From: Dioscorea cayenensis subsp. rotundata
Taxonomy: Eukaryota > Streptophyta > Magnoliopsida > Dioscoreales > Dioscoreaceae
Assembly: GCF_009730915.1 (NCBI RefSeq)
Contig: NC_052481.1
Location: 19,464,386 to 19,528,385, forward strand
DNA length: 64,000 bases
Reading direction: 5' to 3'
Shown here in pieces: positions 24,330 to 37,240 of the stretch (positions are counted from its first letter, which is position 1; every line of letters begins with the position of its first letter). The notes under the pieces were generated by a model, which was given only the letters and a program-made list of their open reading frames with translations, had not been told where the DNA came from and made no database searches. The translations under genes were made by a program, and so were the position numbers.

Positions 24330-25540
24330 TTCCCATAACAGTCAGTCAGTCTCCTTAGATCATGTTCAACATCAGACTCCCCAATTTTTGAAGCAGCCTT
24401 ATCAAGAAACTTCACTACCTTTTTCTTTGTTTCATATAGATCATCATCAGTTCCTAGTTTATACCTGCAATATGAACAAATTTTCTGTAGCTTTATTAAT
24501 AAACTTCAGTGCCTTTTTCTTGATTTCATATGGATAATCATCAGTCCCCAAATCATACCTACAATATGGACAAGTTTCGTTGATCTCTAGTCAGCTAAGG
24601 AGACAGTCTCTATGGTGCAAGTGGCCATAGGGCATTTGCTTGCCCTTCTTCCCGATTAGAATGGAATTTGTGCAAATGCAGCACTGCTGATCACCCATCT
24701 CTGAGGTGATGGTCACATCAAGAAGCTCTTGAACAGCTGAGACACAAGCAAGAGCATACGGTGAAGCATCATCCACAAACTTTGACATAGAATCCATGAA
24801 AAAGTCCATGGGTCTAGAGCTGATCAGAGTTGATAGAAATATCTTGATTGAATGGCATTTTGCAAGGGCTGCATGCAGATCTATCCATGGAAGAGAAAGA
24901 GCCCGAGTTATTTCCACTTTGAGAACTCCCGTCTCAACTAGCCGGGTGATAAATTCAGCAAACAGCTTTACATCTTGTGGAGAAACGAAATCAAAGAAGA
25001 TGGACGATGACACAATGGTGGTGGATGATGAAGAAGAAGCCGATGGATCATCCGGAAGGCTGATGTAGTCTTCCACGTGTTTGCTGCTGCATAGTGGGCA
25101 GGAGAGCTCACCGGAGGAGGAGGGATAGGTGAAAGCAAAGGCCTCGGAATATAGATGTGAGAGACCGCCCTCTTAAGAGTGACAGATTAGACAGACAGAC
25201 AGACAGATGGGCCCACAGGCCCCTTATGGCGAGCACCTCTCATCAATTGATCCGGGCTCGCCATAAAAGCGAGATAAAGAGTAGGTCGCGGGTTTGATCC
25301 CCAAAGGGTATGAATTTCGCAGCTACTGTATGATGAGGGGCCCATGAGCCTATATGTCTGTATGTCTGTCTGTCTGTCTGTCTGTCTGTCTGATCTGTCG
25401 CTCTTAGGAGGACGGTCTTTCACAATAGATGACAGTGGTGGCATTTGAATTGGTTGATGAGATCTATCAGGAGGGGATCGATGAAGATGGAGATAGAGAT
25501 CGAGAAGAAGAGAATATTGAGAAGAGACAAAGGGCGTGAA
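24330..25540 (-). pseudogene. BCA2-type zinc-ribbon/RING-H2 E3 ligase, disrupted
   Basis: Read on the minus strand. The N-terminal zinc ribbon is in two parts, CHHCHL just above 25424 and SEAFAF…LSCPLCSSKHVEDY just below 25156, split by an inverted-repeat insertion. The frame then stays open to a RING start (QQCCICTNSILIGKKGKQMP, with HLHHRDC). A TGA at 24591–24593 falls where the family usually has Trp (DCLLS-stop-LEI). Beyond it the second RING half, CPYCRYDLGTDD, is still readable. About 95 bases including that half are then repeated in tandem (about 24380–24476) in a shifted frame (SYCRYKLGTDD). Intact relatives are ubiquitin ligases. Insertion, stop and duplication make a full product unlikely. 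No convincing start codon is seen. Confidence 0.8.
25156..25424. mobile_element. 269-bp inverted-repeat element inserted in the RING gene
   Basis: The ends are long imperfect inverted repeats: TGTGAGAGACCGCCCTCTTA on the left and TGTGAAAGACCGTCCTCCTA read from the right. The similarity continues through a GACAGA-type run, (GACA)n on one side and (TGTC)n on the other, to GGGCCC. ATAGA flanks it at 25151–25155 and 25425–25429, a likely 5-bp target duplication. Removing one copy restores the zinc-ribbon frame. The centre has a GGTTTGATCCCC word resembling a tRNA B box. The superfamily is not assigned. Confidence 0.75.
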
Positions 25541-25719
25541 GCTGAACCAAAAGGATTGTTGGTGGAGTCTTGGAGAAGACGACACACTAAATGGCGCGAA
25601 TTTATACAGAAATCCAAAGACGGTGATTCGCACCTAAAAAAAAAGAATTTGAATTTGAAAACTCGGCAACCGGATCCAAATCCGGATCCGTTTTCGGGTT
25701 TAGATCCGATAAACATTTT

Positions 25720-27084
25720 ATTTAAGTATCAACTGAATAAATATATTAACATATTAAATAAATATAAATATATTTTTATATCATTATATTTATATTTTAA
25801 AATATTTTAAAAATGTGTAATAATTATATATATATTAAATAAATATTTATTGCAAATAAAATTTAATAATTTATCTAGTTAATTATGATAATTAAATTGA
25901 ATAATGATTAACAAAAATTACTTAATTTATATATTTAATCATAATAATTAAATTGAAATAACAACATAATTATTAAAAGAATATGTTTCTTTTAATGAGT
26001 TTCTTTAGTGTTTTGATTTGCATTATTTCCCTAACTTTTATATTGGGCTTACACAAATTTATATATAAAAAAAAATTGCAAATATATTTTTCATATTCTT
26101 TAAAAGAAAATTTCATGTGTTTTAGTGCTTTATTAATTATTAAGACCATTTATGCTGGAACAGATTTTGGATTGACTGGATCTCGATTTTCATGTAGATG
26201 ACCGTGTGTGTTGACACAAAATTTCCAATTAATTATTATTATCTGTTATGTAAATTCTTACATAATAAATTTGTTTGGGTTGTTAATTTTGTATAATTTG
26301 GAATTTAAAATTATATATTTTGATGATGGTATTTTTCTGGCTTTTTCATATTTGAATGCTATTTATACACTTCATATGCTCACAAAAATGATTACATTAA
26401 TCAATATAACAATAAAAGAGTTAATTGTTTTAAAGGTAAGATCACATTATTTTGAGATTTTAGTGCGAATTGTGTTATTGTTAAGTACATCACATTTTAA
26501 TAAATACAAGTGCTTATATTTATAAATGTTAATGGATACTAATTTTGGGTAAATTAATAAATAGTTGAATTTCAAAGGCTTCCTAAAATTTGGGTAGGGT
26601 TCAAAGAAATCGCTTCAATAGTTTTACGAGTCATTTCACTAATAAGAATCATAAATAATTATCTCCATATCTATTTACTTCTTGACAAATCTTAAATGAT
26701 CGGTATTTATCTCTTAATTAACTTTAAAAAAAATTAAAGAAACTCCACCCATTTTATACCCGTTGACTCCAACATTGCATGCTCTTTGTATTTTTACCAC
26801 CTATAGTTAAGTATTTTAGTATGTTGACATGCGATTGTTGGCAAAATTTTAGAAAGATCGATGTGTTACATGCTCATATGGTAAATATAACTTATACAAT
26901 AATCTCTTAAATTTAATCGGTTATTTATCATGAAGTTTGAGATTATTAAAGTAAATATTTGTTTATCTACATATAGATATGAGTTTTTTTTTTGGCATCA
27001 GATTAGTTTTTAGTAAAAAAATTAAAATAAATAATAAAAAACATAAAAAATGAGATAAGCCATACTTTGGATCCGGGTACACCA
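25720..27084. other. AT-rich spacer
   Basis: Extremely AT-rich sequence without recognisable genes. Open frames near 25983–26525 are AT-driven and low-complexity. Confidence 0.5.
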
Positions 27085-27620
27085 AGGGGCCGTTTGGTTC
27101 ATGGTAATGATATATTACGACGTAATGTGATTATCGTGTTAATAAGATCGTGAATGTTATATGCCCAGAAATGTTATGGTAATATATATCAACAATGTTT
27201 GGTTGAAAACTCATATTACATAGTAATCAACTTGGTAATGTTCTAAATTTTTGAAAATACCATTGTGTCTACCATTTTGTGCAAGTTTAAATTTTAAGTA
27301 AAATAAAATTTTGGATAAAAAAATAAATTTTGAAGTTGAACATATTCCCAAAATAATATTCAAATTTAATTTTTTTTATTCAATGAATAAAGTATAAAAA
27401 TTATTATCTTTAAATAAAGGGCATATTTGTCCAAAAAATGTTTCAGATTACCACCCACTTGATATTTCAACATAACCACTTATTTTGGTGGTAATGAGAT
27501 TACCAAGTTTTATAATAATCTTCCAAGGTTGATAATAAAAAATTACCATCAATATTACCACTGCCACCAATCCATAACAGACGTAATGTTTTCAAGTTAC
27601 CGAGAACCAAATGACCCTCA
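27085..27620. mobile_element. Non-autonomous hAT-like element
   Basis: The left end GGGGCCGTTTGGTTCATGGTAA pairs with the right end, read in reverse as GAGGGTCATTTGGTTCTCGGTAA. The inside is AT-rich with scattered GTAATGATATTAC-like words. GCCGTTTGGTT termini are typical of plant hAT MITEs. The flanking 8-bp repeat is not clean, so the exact limits are uncertain. Confidence 0.55.
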
Positions 27621-27850
27621 AAAGTAGACCAAACCCTCTAAGAAAAACACACGTGTCATCGTTCCATTCCTCGTTTTAACAAACCCTGTTTGGTAAGGCA
27701 CAGGAGATCCAATTCCATTTCGTTCGTTCGCCCAAAACTTTCATGCGAAAGGGGTCGCATATTCGGTTCGTAGATCGTTTCTAAACCCTCGATCGAGTTA
27801 TTGGACGGTTGGATTACTCTCGAGCTCGATGGGGCGACAGAGCTGCATCA

Positions 27851-30800
27851 ATGGACGACAGCCAGTACTCCTTCTCCCTCACCACTTGCAGGTACTCTCC
27901 TCATCGATCCTCCTTCTCCCTTCTCGCTTCTCTGCTTCTAACCCTCGATCTCTGAGTTGTTGATGTCTTGATCCATTGTGCAGCCCTTCGGGGAAGCTTG
28001 TCCAGATCGAGCACGCTCTAATGGCTGTTGGATCCGGCCAAACGTCAATCGGGATCAAAGGTAATCACTCTGCATATGGTTTTGGTGCTGTACCCTCAGA
28101 ATTTGTTTGCAATTGATTGGTGTGCCTTTATTTTTTATTCTGCGATTTTGAGGTAAGTTGTTGATATTCATGTTTGTTTACTTTGTGTGTTTTGATGATG
28201 CTTCGAGATTGGTCATTATGTAATTACTTGAGTAATTTGCTGAAGAGTTGAAAAAAATTCGGCATTAGTTAACCAAAAATGCATGAAGTTTAGTATGGAA
28301 TCATCATGGTTTGCTTTCATAGGAAGAGCCATTTGTTTCTATGATATTGACATTTAGTATGATAGACATTAATTAGTTGTTCTCTAGTTGAATGTGTTGC
28401 ATGAGAAAAGTAAAAAATCTGTCTGTAAGATGAAGAATAATGGCACAATACTTTCTGCTGACCCCGTCTTGCCATTTTTAGTGAAAATACCTACAATTGC
28501 TCTGCTCCTGTGTGGGAAAATTCTATATTAAACTGATTGAGTAATTTCATATAAAATTTTTTATTTCACTGTGTGAGTTATGTGCTGCTTGTTGATGCCT
28601 TTTATCAGATTTACCATCCTTTTCATTGTCATAGCTGATTTCAGTCCATTTTCTAATGCACCATTATACTTATTTATCTTGACTGCAGCTGCAAATGGAG
28701 TTGTTATCGCAACTGAGAAGAAATTGTCCTCTATTTTAGTGGACGAGACATCCGTAAGGCTATGTTTGATATTTTTACTCTGTTTTAATGATGCCCTTTC
28801 TATTGTTGCTTTGATTTAATATGAATATCAAGCAAAATTTTTTTAGAGCATGTCCTTACTCATACTCTGCAATACATGCATTCAATATGTGAACTTGATC
28901 AGTGGCTCATTGTCCTCACTAAGCTGTTTCTCTTATTATATTGAGCAAACAATTGCTAGCCATTTCAAATTAATTTTTGAGATTGAACATTGCCATTCTG
29001 AAACATCTGTTTGCATTATTATTTGATTTTATGTATGCTGCCCTTGGAAAATGGGCATACTTCATGTCAATATTTTATCTAATTTCAGGTGCAAAAGAGC
29101 CAGCTGATGACAACAAACGTTGGTGTTGTTTACAGGTTCTCTTTTCTACTCAAGAGACATGCAAATTGGTATATGGAAATTTATAGCTGTCTACTTTAAA
29201 TAATGCCTGCTTGAATATATTAATAGTGTATTAAGCGTGTAACTTCTCTAACTGTTACAATCACTTATTTTTGGATTTTAAATTAGATGAGGTTTTATTG
29301 TTGTTTCTTCTATCTTGGCACAAACAAAAATTCCATGAAAATTTCATTGTGCTTTCTAATTGGAGTGCTCTCTCTGTTTGAGTTTAACTATTATTTCACA
29401 TGGTTAGTACATTTTGTGTGATTTCATCACAGAAATACTGGGAAGTAATGCTTGTGAAAAGATGTTAACCCAGAATGATCCCTTAAGAGAACCTGCAGGG
29501 TCCAAAGATAAAATGGATTTCTTGTCTAACATGAAAATTGTTCCACACATGCTAAATCTCATCAACTGTGTGAAGAAAAAAATGTGAGCTTGTATACTGT
29601 ATTATATGCGGATGATTTGCCATGTTTGATGTACATATCAACTTCAGCTAACAGCTTATTAATCAAATTGTTCTTGAAATTTGGTAAAGTTGGTCAGTTT
29701 ACATTTATGATTGTATATCAGGTATACATTTCCATGTCAATGTGAACATATGCTTAGCAATGCCCATTTTAAACACGTCACTTATCAACTCTCTTCTAGT
29801 ACCTTCACTTTCAATAAACATTGCCGAGAAGTTTGAACATGCACTCTCTTCAGATTGTTATTCGCAGCCCCTCTACAGTAGCTTCTAATTTTTGCGACCC
29901 CCCTGCATTAGTTTCTTATTGCATTCCCTATCCTGTCATTCTAGTTATGTTCATCTTAAACTAATAAGTTTGGTTCTTCTTTGGGTATTTCATTTAACAA
30001 GATTGTAATGCCTTTTTTAATCTTTTGTGTGTGTGTGTAGTGGGATGGGCCCTGATTTTTGGGTTCTTGTAAGGAAAAGCAGAAAACGAGCCCAACGGTA
30101 TTACCGTCTGTATAAGGTACAACTTTATGCGACAATTACTAAAATTGTTAGTCTGATTGCAGGATCTTATGATTTATGGTGCCACAGCCACCAAATGGTT
30201 CACATCATATGTGGAGCCTTTTTCTTGTATACTTGAAGCGGGACATCAATCAAAATTGCAGAATCGTGTGGATTTTGATATTTACAATCCTACATGTTTC
30301 TACATATTTCTTATTCCATGTCTTGTTTCATACTAAAATAACTAGTCTCTGCTTGGTTTGATGCGGTATAGAGGAAAATAAAATAACAGAAAATTATGAG
30401 GGAAGTAAAAATTTATGTGTTGGATTTCGTTCTAGTTCTGTTTTTCATGAGAACTAGTTTACATTGGCGTATTACATAGGTATCTAGATATGCTAATAAA
30501 TTGGTGATTTGGAGTGGTAAAATTAGTTTTATAAAAGCTCCTCTGTTGAATATGATTTTGGAGATCTCTATATCTTATCATTTCTGAGTAATTGTTAAAA
30601 GCTCATGAACAACACTCTAGAGTCTGAACATGTTGTGTCCCCTAGCTGCAACTCTAAGTGCAAGTTAGTTTCAGTGTTATCACAAATTTTAAGTTATTTG
30701 AAGAGTTTGTAAAATCTTACATTTTTTGACCTGATCCTAGGTAGTCCCACATTTATTAGACTACAGATTTCTCCTAGTTGAGCTTGCTTTAGTAGATTTA

Positions 30801-32900
30801 GAGCATCACTATGTGACTGCTCTCAGAGATGAGGCTTTGATAGTGTTTGCATATTGTGAATTTCAGCAAGCTACTTTATTTGAGGTTATGTTCTTTGTAG
30901 GTTATCTCAATGTGTTAATATTTCTGTATATTAGATCATCTACTGCGTGTGCGAGACTACAGTGTTTCATGCAATCTTTATTTGGTTTTTAACGGTGCTT
31001 GTTTGTGAAGTACCTGCCTTTTTACAAATTGATAAGGTGAAGTTTTATGTTGTCTTTCGTATTTCTTGTAGCAGATAGCCCTATTCTTAATGTTTGTTTT
31101 ATTTTATTTTTTATCATCATTTCAGGAGACTATTCTTGTAAACTGTTATGCAAGAGTTCACTCAATCTGGGTATTTTCATGCTCTCAAAATTTCTCTCTT
31201 CAATAATTTTCACAAAAAAAAAAAGAAGCAAAGAAAGAAGTAAAAAAAAAATTTCTTATTGCTTATGATTCCATTAAGAAAGCGATAGAAATAGACTTTT
31301 TTCCCAGGTTGTTGAACTGTTATATTTTTAACACCTTATTCCTTTTTTTTTTTTCTTTCCTTAGTGCTGTGAAGCCATTTGGAGTTTCCCTACTTGTTGC
31401 TGGCTATGATGATTATGGTTTACAACTTTATCAGGTTTTCAACAAAGTTTAGTGCTGGATGTTTGTAAACTATTTTGGATTGGTTTTTATTGCTATGAAA
31501 TACCTAGATTTCATCTCATTCTTTGCTTGCCTCTTGCTTTATTTTATTATACCTGAGTTGTATTTTGGCTTTTCTGCTGTAAATCATACTCTTTTTTGGT
31601 GCAGCAGTTATGATTTGCAGGAGATGATTTTTTACACTTCTCACATACATTTTTGTCTCTTGAAAAATTTTCTTTTTAGGTTGACCCATCAGGTTCATAC
31701 TTCTCATGGAAAACATCTGTTATGGGGAAGAATGTTTCTAATGCAAAGACTTTCCTTGAGAAGAGGTACAAAATTGGTTGCAAGGCTACTATCAGATGAC
31801 GTTTTGTATAGAACAATTATTAATAATTATTTGAAGGGATTTCGTTTTATTTTCTGAAAGTTCTGTTGATAATCAAAGTACCATTGACGTGTTTTGCTTG
31901 TCCGGTTTCTTCTTATAGTTCAGCATGTATAATGTCTGCATCTTTCCTGTGTAAGAGGAAAGTAATATATGAATGTGGTGTGATTATTGTGCCCACTTGC
32001 ATTGTTTGTAGCAAAATTCTAGCCAGTATCCAGTTTTCTCCATAAACTATTTTTGCAAAGTGCATTGCTTTTCTAGGCAGGGTGTTGGCCGTAGTTCTTT
32101 TTCGTTTTCTGGAGTTATTTCTGTTACTTCATTATCTTTCATTAGCTCTTAATTACTTCTTGGTTTGTATGTACACTGATGGTATTGAACTTAATGATGC
32201 TGTTCACACTGCCATTTTGATTCTGAAAGAAGGGTATTTTATACATTAGACTGCTCAACTTACCTTGATTACTGAAAGATATATTGGCAACTTTTTAATA
32301 AGTAATGTTTTAAACAATAGGTTTGAGGGCCAAATTTCAGGCAAGAACATTGAGACTGGGATAATTGGCTCTGACAGAAAATTCAGGTATACTTCTTAGT
32401 TTTTGCTCAATGCTTTGAGATTTTACTTCTATCACAAGCTACAATGGAGTAAATATGTCAGAGATAAATTAATTCAGATTTAATCATAAAATTTTTTGAA
32501 ATTATTTTACATACCTGGACTGAGTAATTCGTAAATAATTAAAATTTGCTCCATTAATGCTATAAAGTCAGTTGTTAACTTCATGGTGGAATTTGAAGAC
32601 ACTCTGCATCTTGGTGCAATTTTAAAATACTCGGTTGCTTCTCATTTCCGCTGACATCTAAATTTCAGCACTTTCTCATATCATGCCAACCTCTTTCTTT
32701 ATCTGAACTTTCAAGTGTTCCTCAATTTTCAGTTTGCCTCTGCACTCTTTCTGTTTTCATTTTGAACAGGAATGTTGTGGCATCGTAGTTTGACTAGATG
32801 GAAAGAAATTATCATATCTTATTTTCTGTTTTATTTTTGTTTTTATTTTATTTTTTAGGTCTGGTGCTTAAGCTTAACTTAATGAATGATGCTGGAGGCA
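27851..32900 (+). pseudogene. PAB1: 20S proteasome subunit alpha-2 (PAB1), copy 1, disrupted
   Basis: Ten exons are recognisable: 27851–27891, 27984–28060, 28689–28753, 29089–29135, 30041–30116, 31126–31170, 31365–31434, 31680–31765, 32171–32233 and 32321–32386. Exons 1–5 are in frame (MDDSQYSFSLTT…SPSGKLVQIEHALMAVGSGQ, NGVVIATEKKL, SGMGPDFWVLVRKSRK). Later exons give [27 protein letters not shown] and LNDAVHTAIL. Intact alpha-2 is an essential, about 235-aa ring subunit. Lesions: exon 6 lacks about 23 bases, shifting the frame; the exon 9 acceptor AG is AT; the last exon is at best a weak trace near 32859–32900. A conserved Phe after LTT is Cys. Retained introns mark a duplicated rather than retroposed pseudogene. 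A functional gene is presumably elsewhere. Confidence 0.85.
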
Positions 32901-35211
32901 AATCTCAGGGTTTTTTAGGTGCACTCCTCATTGATCCTCCTTCTTCGCTTCTCTGCTTTGTGTTGTTGATGTATTGATCCATTGTGCAGTCCTTCCGGGA
33001 ATCTTGTCCAGATCGAGCATGCTCTAATGGCTGTTGGATCCAGACAAACATTGCTCGGGATCAAAGGTAATCCCTCTGCATATAGTTTTGGTGTTGCACA
33101 CGTGCACCCTCTAAAATTTTTTTGCAGGTGATTGGTGTGCCTATGTTTTTTTCTCCTGTGATTTACTTTATTTGTAAGATGAAGGGGAATGACACAAAAC
33201 TTTCTGCTGACCCTGCCTTGCCATTCTTAGTGAAAATACCCTTAGTTGCCCTGCTTCTGTGTGGGATTTTTTTTTTATTAAACTGCTTAACTAATTTCAT
33301 ATAAATTTTGTTTTATGTCACTCTGTGAGTTATGTGGTGCTTGTTGATGCCTTTTTATCAGATTTATCATCCTTTTGCTTGTCATAGCGGATTTTATTCT
33401 ATTTTCTAATGCGCCATTATAAATATTATCTTGAATGTAGCTGCCAATGGGGTTGTTACTGCAACCGAGAAGAAATTGCCTTCAATCTTAGTAGACAAGA
33501 TGTCCGTAGGCCTATGTTTGCTATTTTTACTCTGTTTTAAAGATGCACTTTCTATCATTGCTTTAACTTAATATGAATATCAAGCAAATTTTTTGTAGAG
33601 CATGTGCTTACTCATGCTCTGTGATACATGCACGTATTATGTGAGCTTGATCAGTGGCTGTTCTCACTGAGTTGTTTCTCTTATTATATTGAACAAGAAC
33701 AAACAATGGCTAGCCATTTGAAATTAATTCTTGAGATGGAACATTGCCATTCTGAAACTTTTAGTTGCATTATTATTTGATTTTATGTATGCTGCCCTTG
33801 AGAAAATGGGCAGAATTCATATTAATATTTTATGTAATTTCAGGCGCAAAAGATTCAGCTGATGACAACAAACATTGGTGTGGTTTGCAGGTACACTTTT
33901 CTACTCAAGTGCCATCTAAATTTGGTATATGCAGTTTTCATAGCTGTTTACTTTGAATAATGCCTGCTTGAATAGATTAACAGCGCATTAAGTGTGTAAC
34001 TTCTCAAACTGTTACAATCACTTATTTTTGGATTTTGAATCAGATCAGGTTTTATTACTGTTTCTTCTTTATCTTGGCGCAAACAAAAAAATTCCATGAA
34101 ATTTCCTTGATACTCTCTAATTCTGAGTGCTCTCGGTTGTTTTTTTGTGTTTAACTATTATTTCACACGTTAAGTACATTTTGTGTGATTTCACCACAGA
34201 AATACTGGGAAGTAATGCATGTGAAAAGATAGTAACCTGGAATGATCCCTTAAGAGAATCTGCAGGGTTCAATGACAAAAGGGATTTCTTGACTAACACG
34301 ATAAATGGTTTCGCCACATGCTAAATCTCATCAACTGTGGGAAGGTAAAAGATTTGAACTTGTATACTGTACTATATGTGTATGATATGTCATGTTTGAT
34401 GTACATATCAACTTCAGCTTATTAATTAAATAATTCTTGAAATTTGGTAAAGTTGGTCAGTTGACATTTCTGATAGTATATCAGGTATACATTCCCATGT
34501 CAATGTGAACATTCTCTTAGCAATGCCCACTTTAACCTTATTTAGTCATTCTAATATTGTTCATGTTAAACTAATAATCTTGGTTCTTCTTTGGGTATTT
34601 CATTTAACAAGGTCATAATACCCTTTTTTGTTTGTTTGTTTGTTTGTTTTTTTGTTTGTTTGTTTTTTTTTTTGGGGGGTGTGTGTGTGGTGTGATGGGC
34701 CTGATTGTTGAGTTTTTGTAAAGAGAAGCAGAAAACAAGCACAGCAGTATTACCGTCTGTATAATGTACAACTTTATCCGACAGTTGCTACAATTGTTAG
34801 TCTGATTGTGGGATCTTATGATTAATGATCCCATGTGCACCAGATGGTTCACATCCTATGTGGAGCCTTTTTATTGTATACTTGAAGTGGGACATCAATC
34901 AAAATTGCAGAACTGTGTGGATTTTTTATCTTTACAATCCTTCATGTTTCTACATATTCCTTATTTTATGTCTTGTTTCATACTAAATTCTTACATTTTT
35001 TGACCTGATCCTAGGTAGTCCCACATTTACTAGTCTACAGATTTCTCCTAGTTGAGCTTGCTTTAGTAGATTTAGAGCATCACTATGTGACTGCTCTCAG
35101 AGATGAGGCTTTGATAGTGTGTGCATATTGTGAATTTCAGCAAGCTACTTTATTTGGGGTTATGTTCTTTTTAGGTTATCTCAATGTGTTAATATTTCTG
35201 TATATTAGATC

Positions 35212-36280
35212 CAAGGTTTAAAAAGGCGAAAGGCGTACTTGAGGCGTTTTGCTCTTATGAGGCGAGGCGTAAGCCTCGAGGCGATCCGAGGCGTAAGCCT
35301 CAACAAAAAAATTTATATATATTTTTATTTTATACAATTATTTAAAAATTTTAAACAAATAATTTTGTTGGCTACTAGAACTAGAAGTTCTATAATTTTT
35401 TATTAGTGATTGATGATCATCTTTTATTAATTTAAAAATTATTAAAAAAATTATTTTATTTATGTGCAAGAGAGTTTGTTTTGATTTCCTATCTTTGATT
35501 TCATAATTATTTATAAAACATGTTATAAAAAATACTTTTAAATAACTTGTAGATAATGAATAAAGAATAATGGTTAATGTATATTAATTATTAGTGTTAA
35601 ATTAATATTTAAATTATAAACATATTAAATATTTTTATAATTTTTATTATCATCTTTGATATATTATTAATATATATTATATAATTAATTTTTTTAGAAT
35701 AATCTAATTAATGGATAATGATTTGATGATTATAATTTATAAGTTTGTAAAAACCCTAGCCTCCATCGTCCATTGATAATCATAATGATTGATATTATTT
35801 AAATTATAAATATTTTTAATAATTTTTATTAACATTTTGATATATTATTATATAATTAATTTTTATTTTCAAATAATCTCAACCGTTGAATCGTTGATAA
35901 TGGTTTGATTTGTAAACCCTAGCCCACGTCGCCACCATCATCATCCTCTCAAAGACGTGCCCGCTCAAAGACGCCCCCGTCGCCACCATCATCACCCGCT
36001 CAAAGACGCGCCCGCTCAAAGATGCCAGGCTCGCAACCTCAGTGCCCGCATCCTCTCCGACCTCCGCAACAACCGTCCCCTTCGGCCCTTAGTTCTTATC
36101 CATTTTTTTGTTGCTTCTTGAGGGGCGTACGCCTCTTGAGCCTCGAGGCGGAGCGCCTCACCCGGTTGAGGCGTAAGCTTCGCCACCGGCCATGGAGGCG
36201 TATGCCTCGAGGCAGGCCGTCACCGCCTTGCCTTGAGGCGCCCCTCGAGGCATACGCCTCAATCGCCTTTTTAAACCATG
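35212..36280. mobile_element. hAT-type element, 1069 bp, 8-bp target duplication
   Basis: ATTAGATC flanks the element at 35204–35211 and 36281–36288. Ends are CAAGGTTTAAAAAGGCG and, in reverse, CATGGTTTAAAAAGGCG. Subterminal regions are packed with GAGGCGTAAGCCTCGAGGCG-like words in both orientations. The centre is AT-rich, with a short GCTCAAAGACG repeat near 35946–36020. There is no coding capacity. Copy 1 of the pseudogene has the empty site ATTAGATC at 30930–30937, which confirms the boundaries. Confidence 0.93.
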
Positions 36281-36702
36281 ATTAGATCATCTACTGCATG
36301 TGCAAGACTACAGTGTTTCATGCAATCTTTATTTGGTTTTTATTGGTGCTTGTTTGTGGAGTACCTGCCTTTTGTACAAATTGATAAGGTAAAGTTTTAT
36401 ATTCTTTTTCATATTTCCTGTAGTAGATAGCCTTATTCTTAATGTCTTTTTTTTTATTTTTTATCATCCATTTAGGAGACTATTCATGTAACACAATTTG
36501 TAAGAGTGCAACTGTTATGCAAGAGTTCACTCAATCTGGGTATTCTCATGCTCTCAAAATTTCTTTTTCTCTTCAACAATTGTCAAAACACACCCACGAC
36601 ATAGAAGAAAGAAGTAAAAAGAACTTTTCCTATCGGTTATGATTCCATTAAGAAAGTGGCATAAATAGACTTTTTTTTCCAGTTGTTGAACTGATATATT
36701 TG

Positions 36703-37195
36703 TTACATAGGGACCCACCACCCTAATTTCTCCATAACTGCAGAGAGAATGCGTCTCACAGACGATGTGAGACTATGGACCTGAGTTAACCACTGCGTCC
36801 CAACACCCCCTGGGCCCACAGCGGATGTGGGACCTAAGATCCTAGCTCATCCAAGACACAGCTCGGCATCGACGTGGGATCCAGATACCATATTACATAG
36901 GGACCCACCACTCTAACTTCTGCATAACTGCAGTTGTGGGGAAGGTTTGGTAAGGGTATATGAAGCTAGAGAGAATGCGTCTCACATAGGGATGTCAATA
37001 ATACCCATACCCGACCCGACCCGACCCGACCCGAGTTTGACGGGTAAAACCCGATTTGACCGGGTTTCGGGTCGGGTTCGGGTTTTACCCGACTTGTATG
37101 AAACGGGTGCGGGTGCGGGTATGAGAATTCTAATACCCGACCGGTACCCGAACCCGTACCCGACCCGAAATTAAAATTACTAAAATATTTATATA

Positions 37196-37240
<45 letters not shown>

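Noticed and set aside
25164-25400. The GACAGA/TGTCTG runs as possible CRISPR-like or satellite repeats
   Set aside because: They are 4-base microsatellites at the arms of one inverted-repeat element in a plant genome, with no spacers.
27828-27850. An upstream ATG (ATGGGGCGACAG) as the PAB1 start
   Set aside because: It is out of frame with the MDDSQYSFSLTT start, which matches the conserved family N-terminus.
36022-36285. Proline- and arginine-rich 87-codon frame
   Set aside because: It lies inside the hAT-type element and arises from its GAGGCG/GCCTC words.
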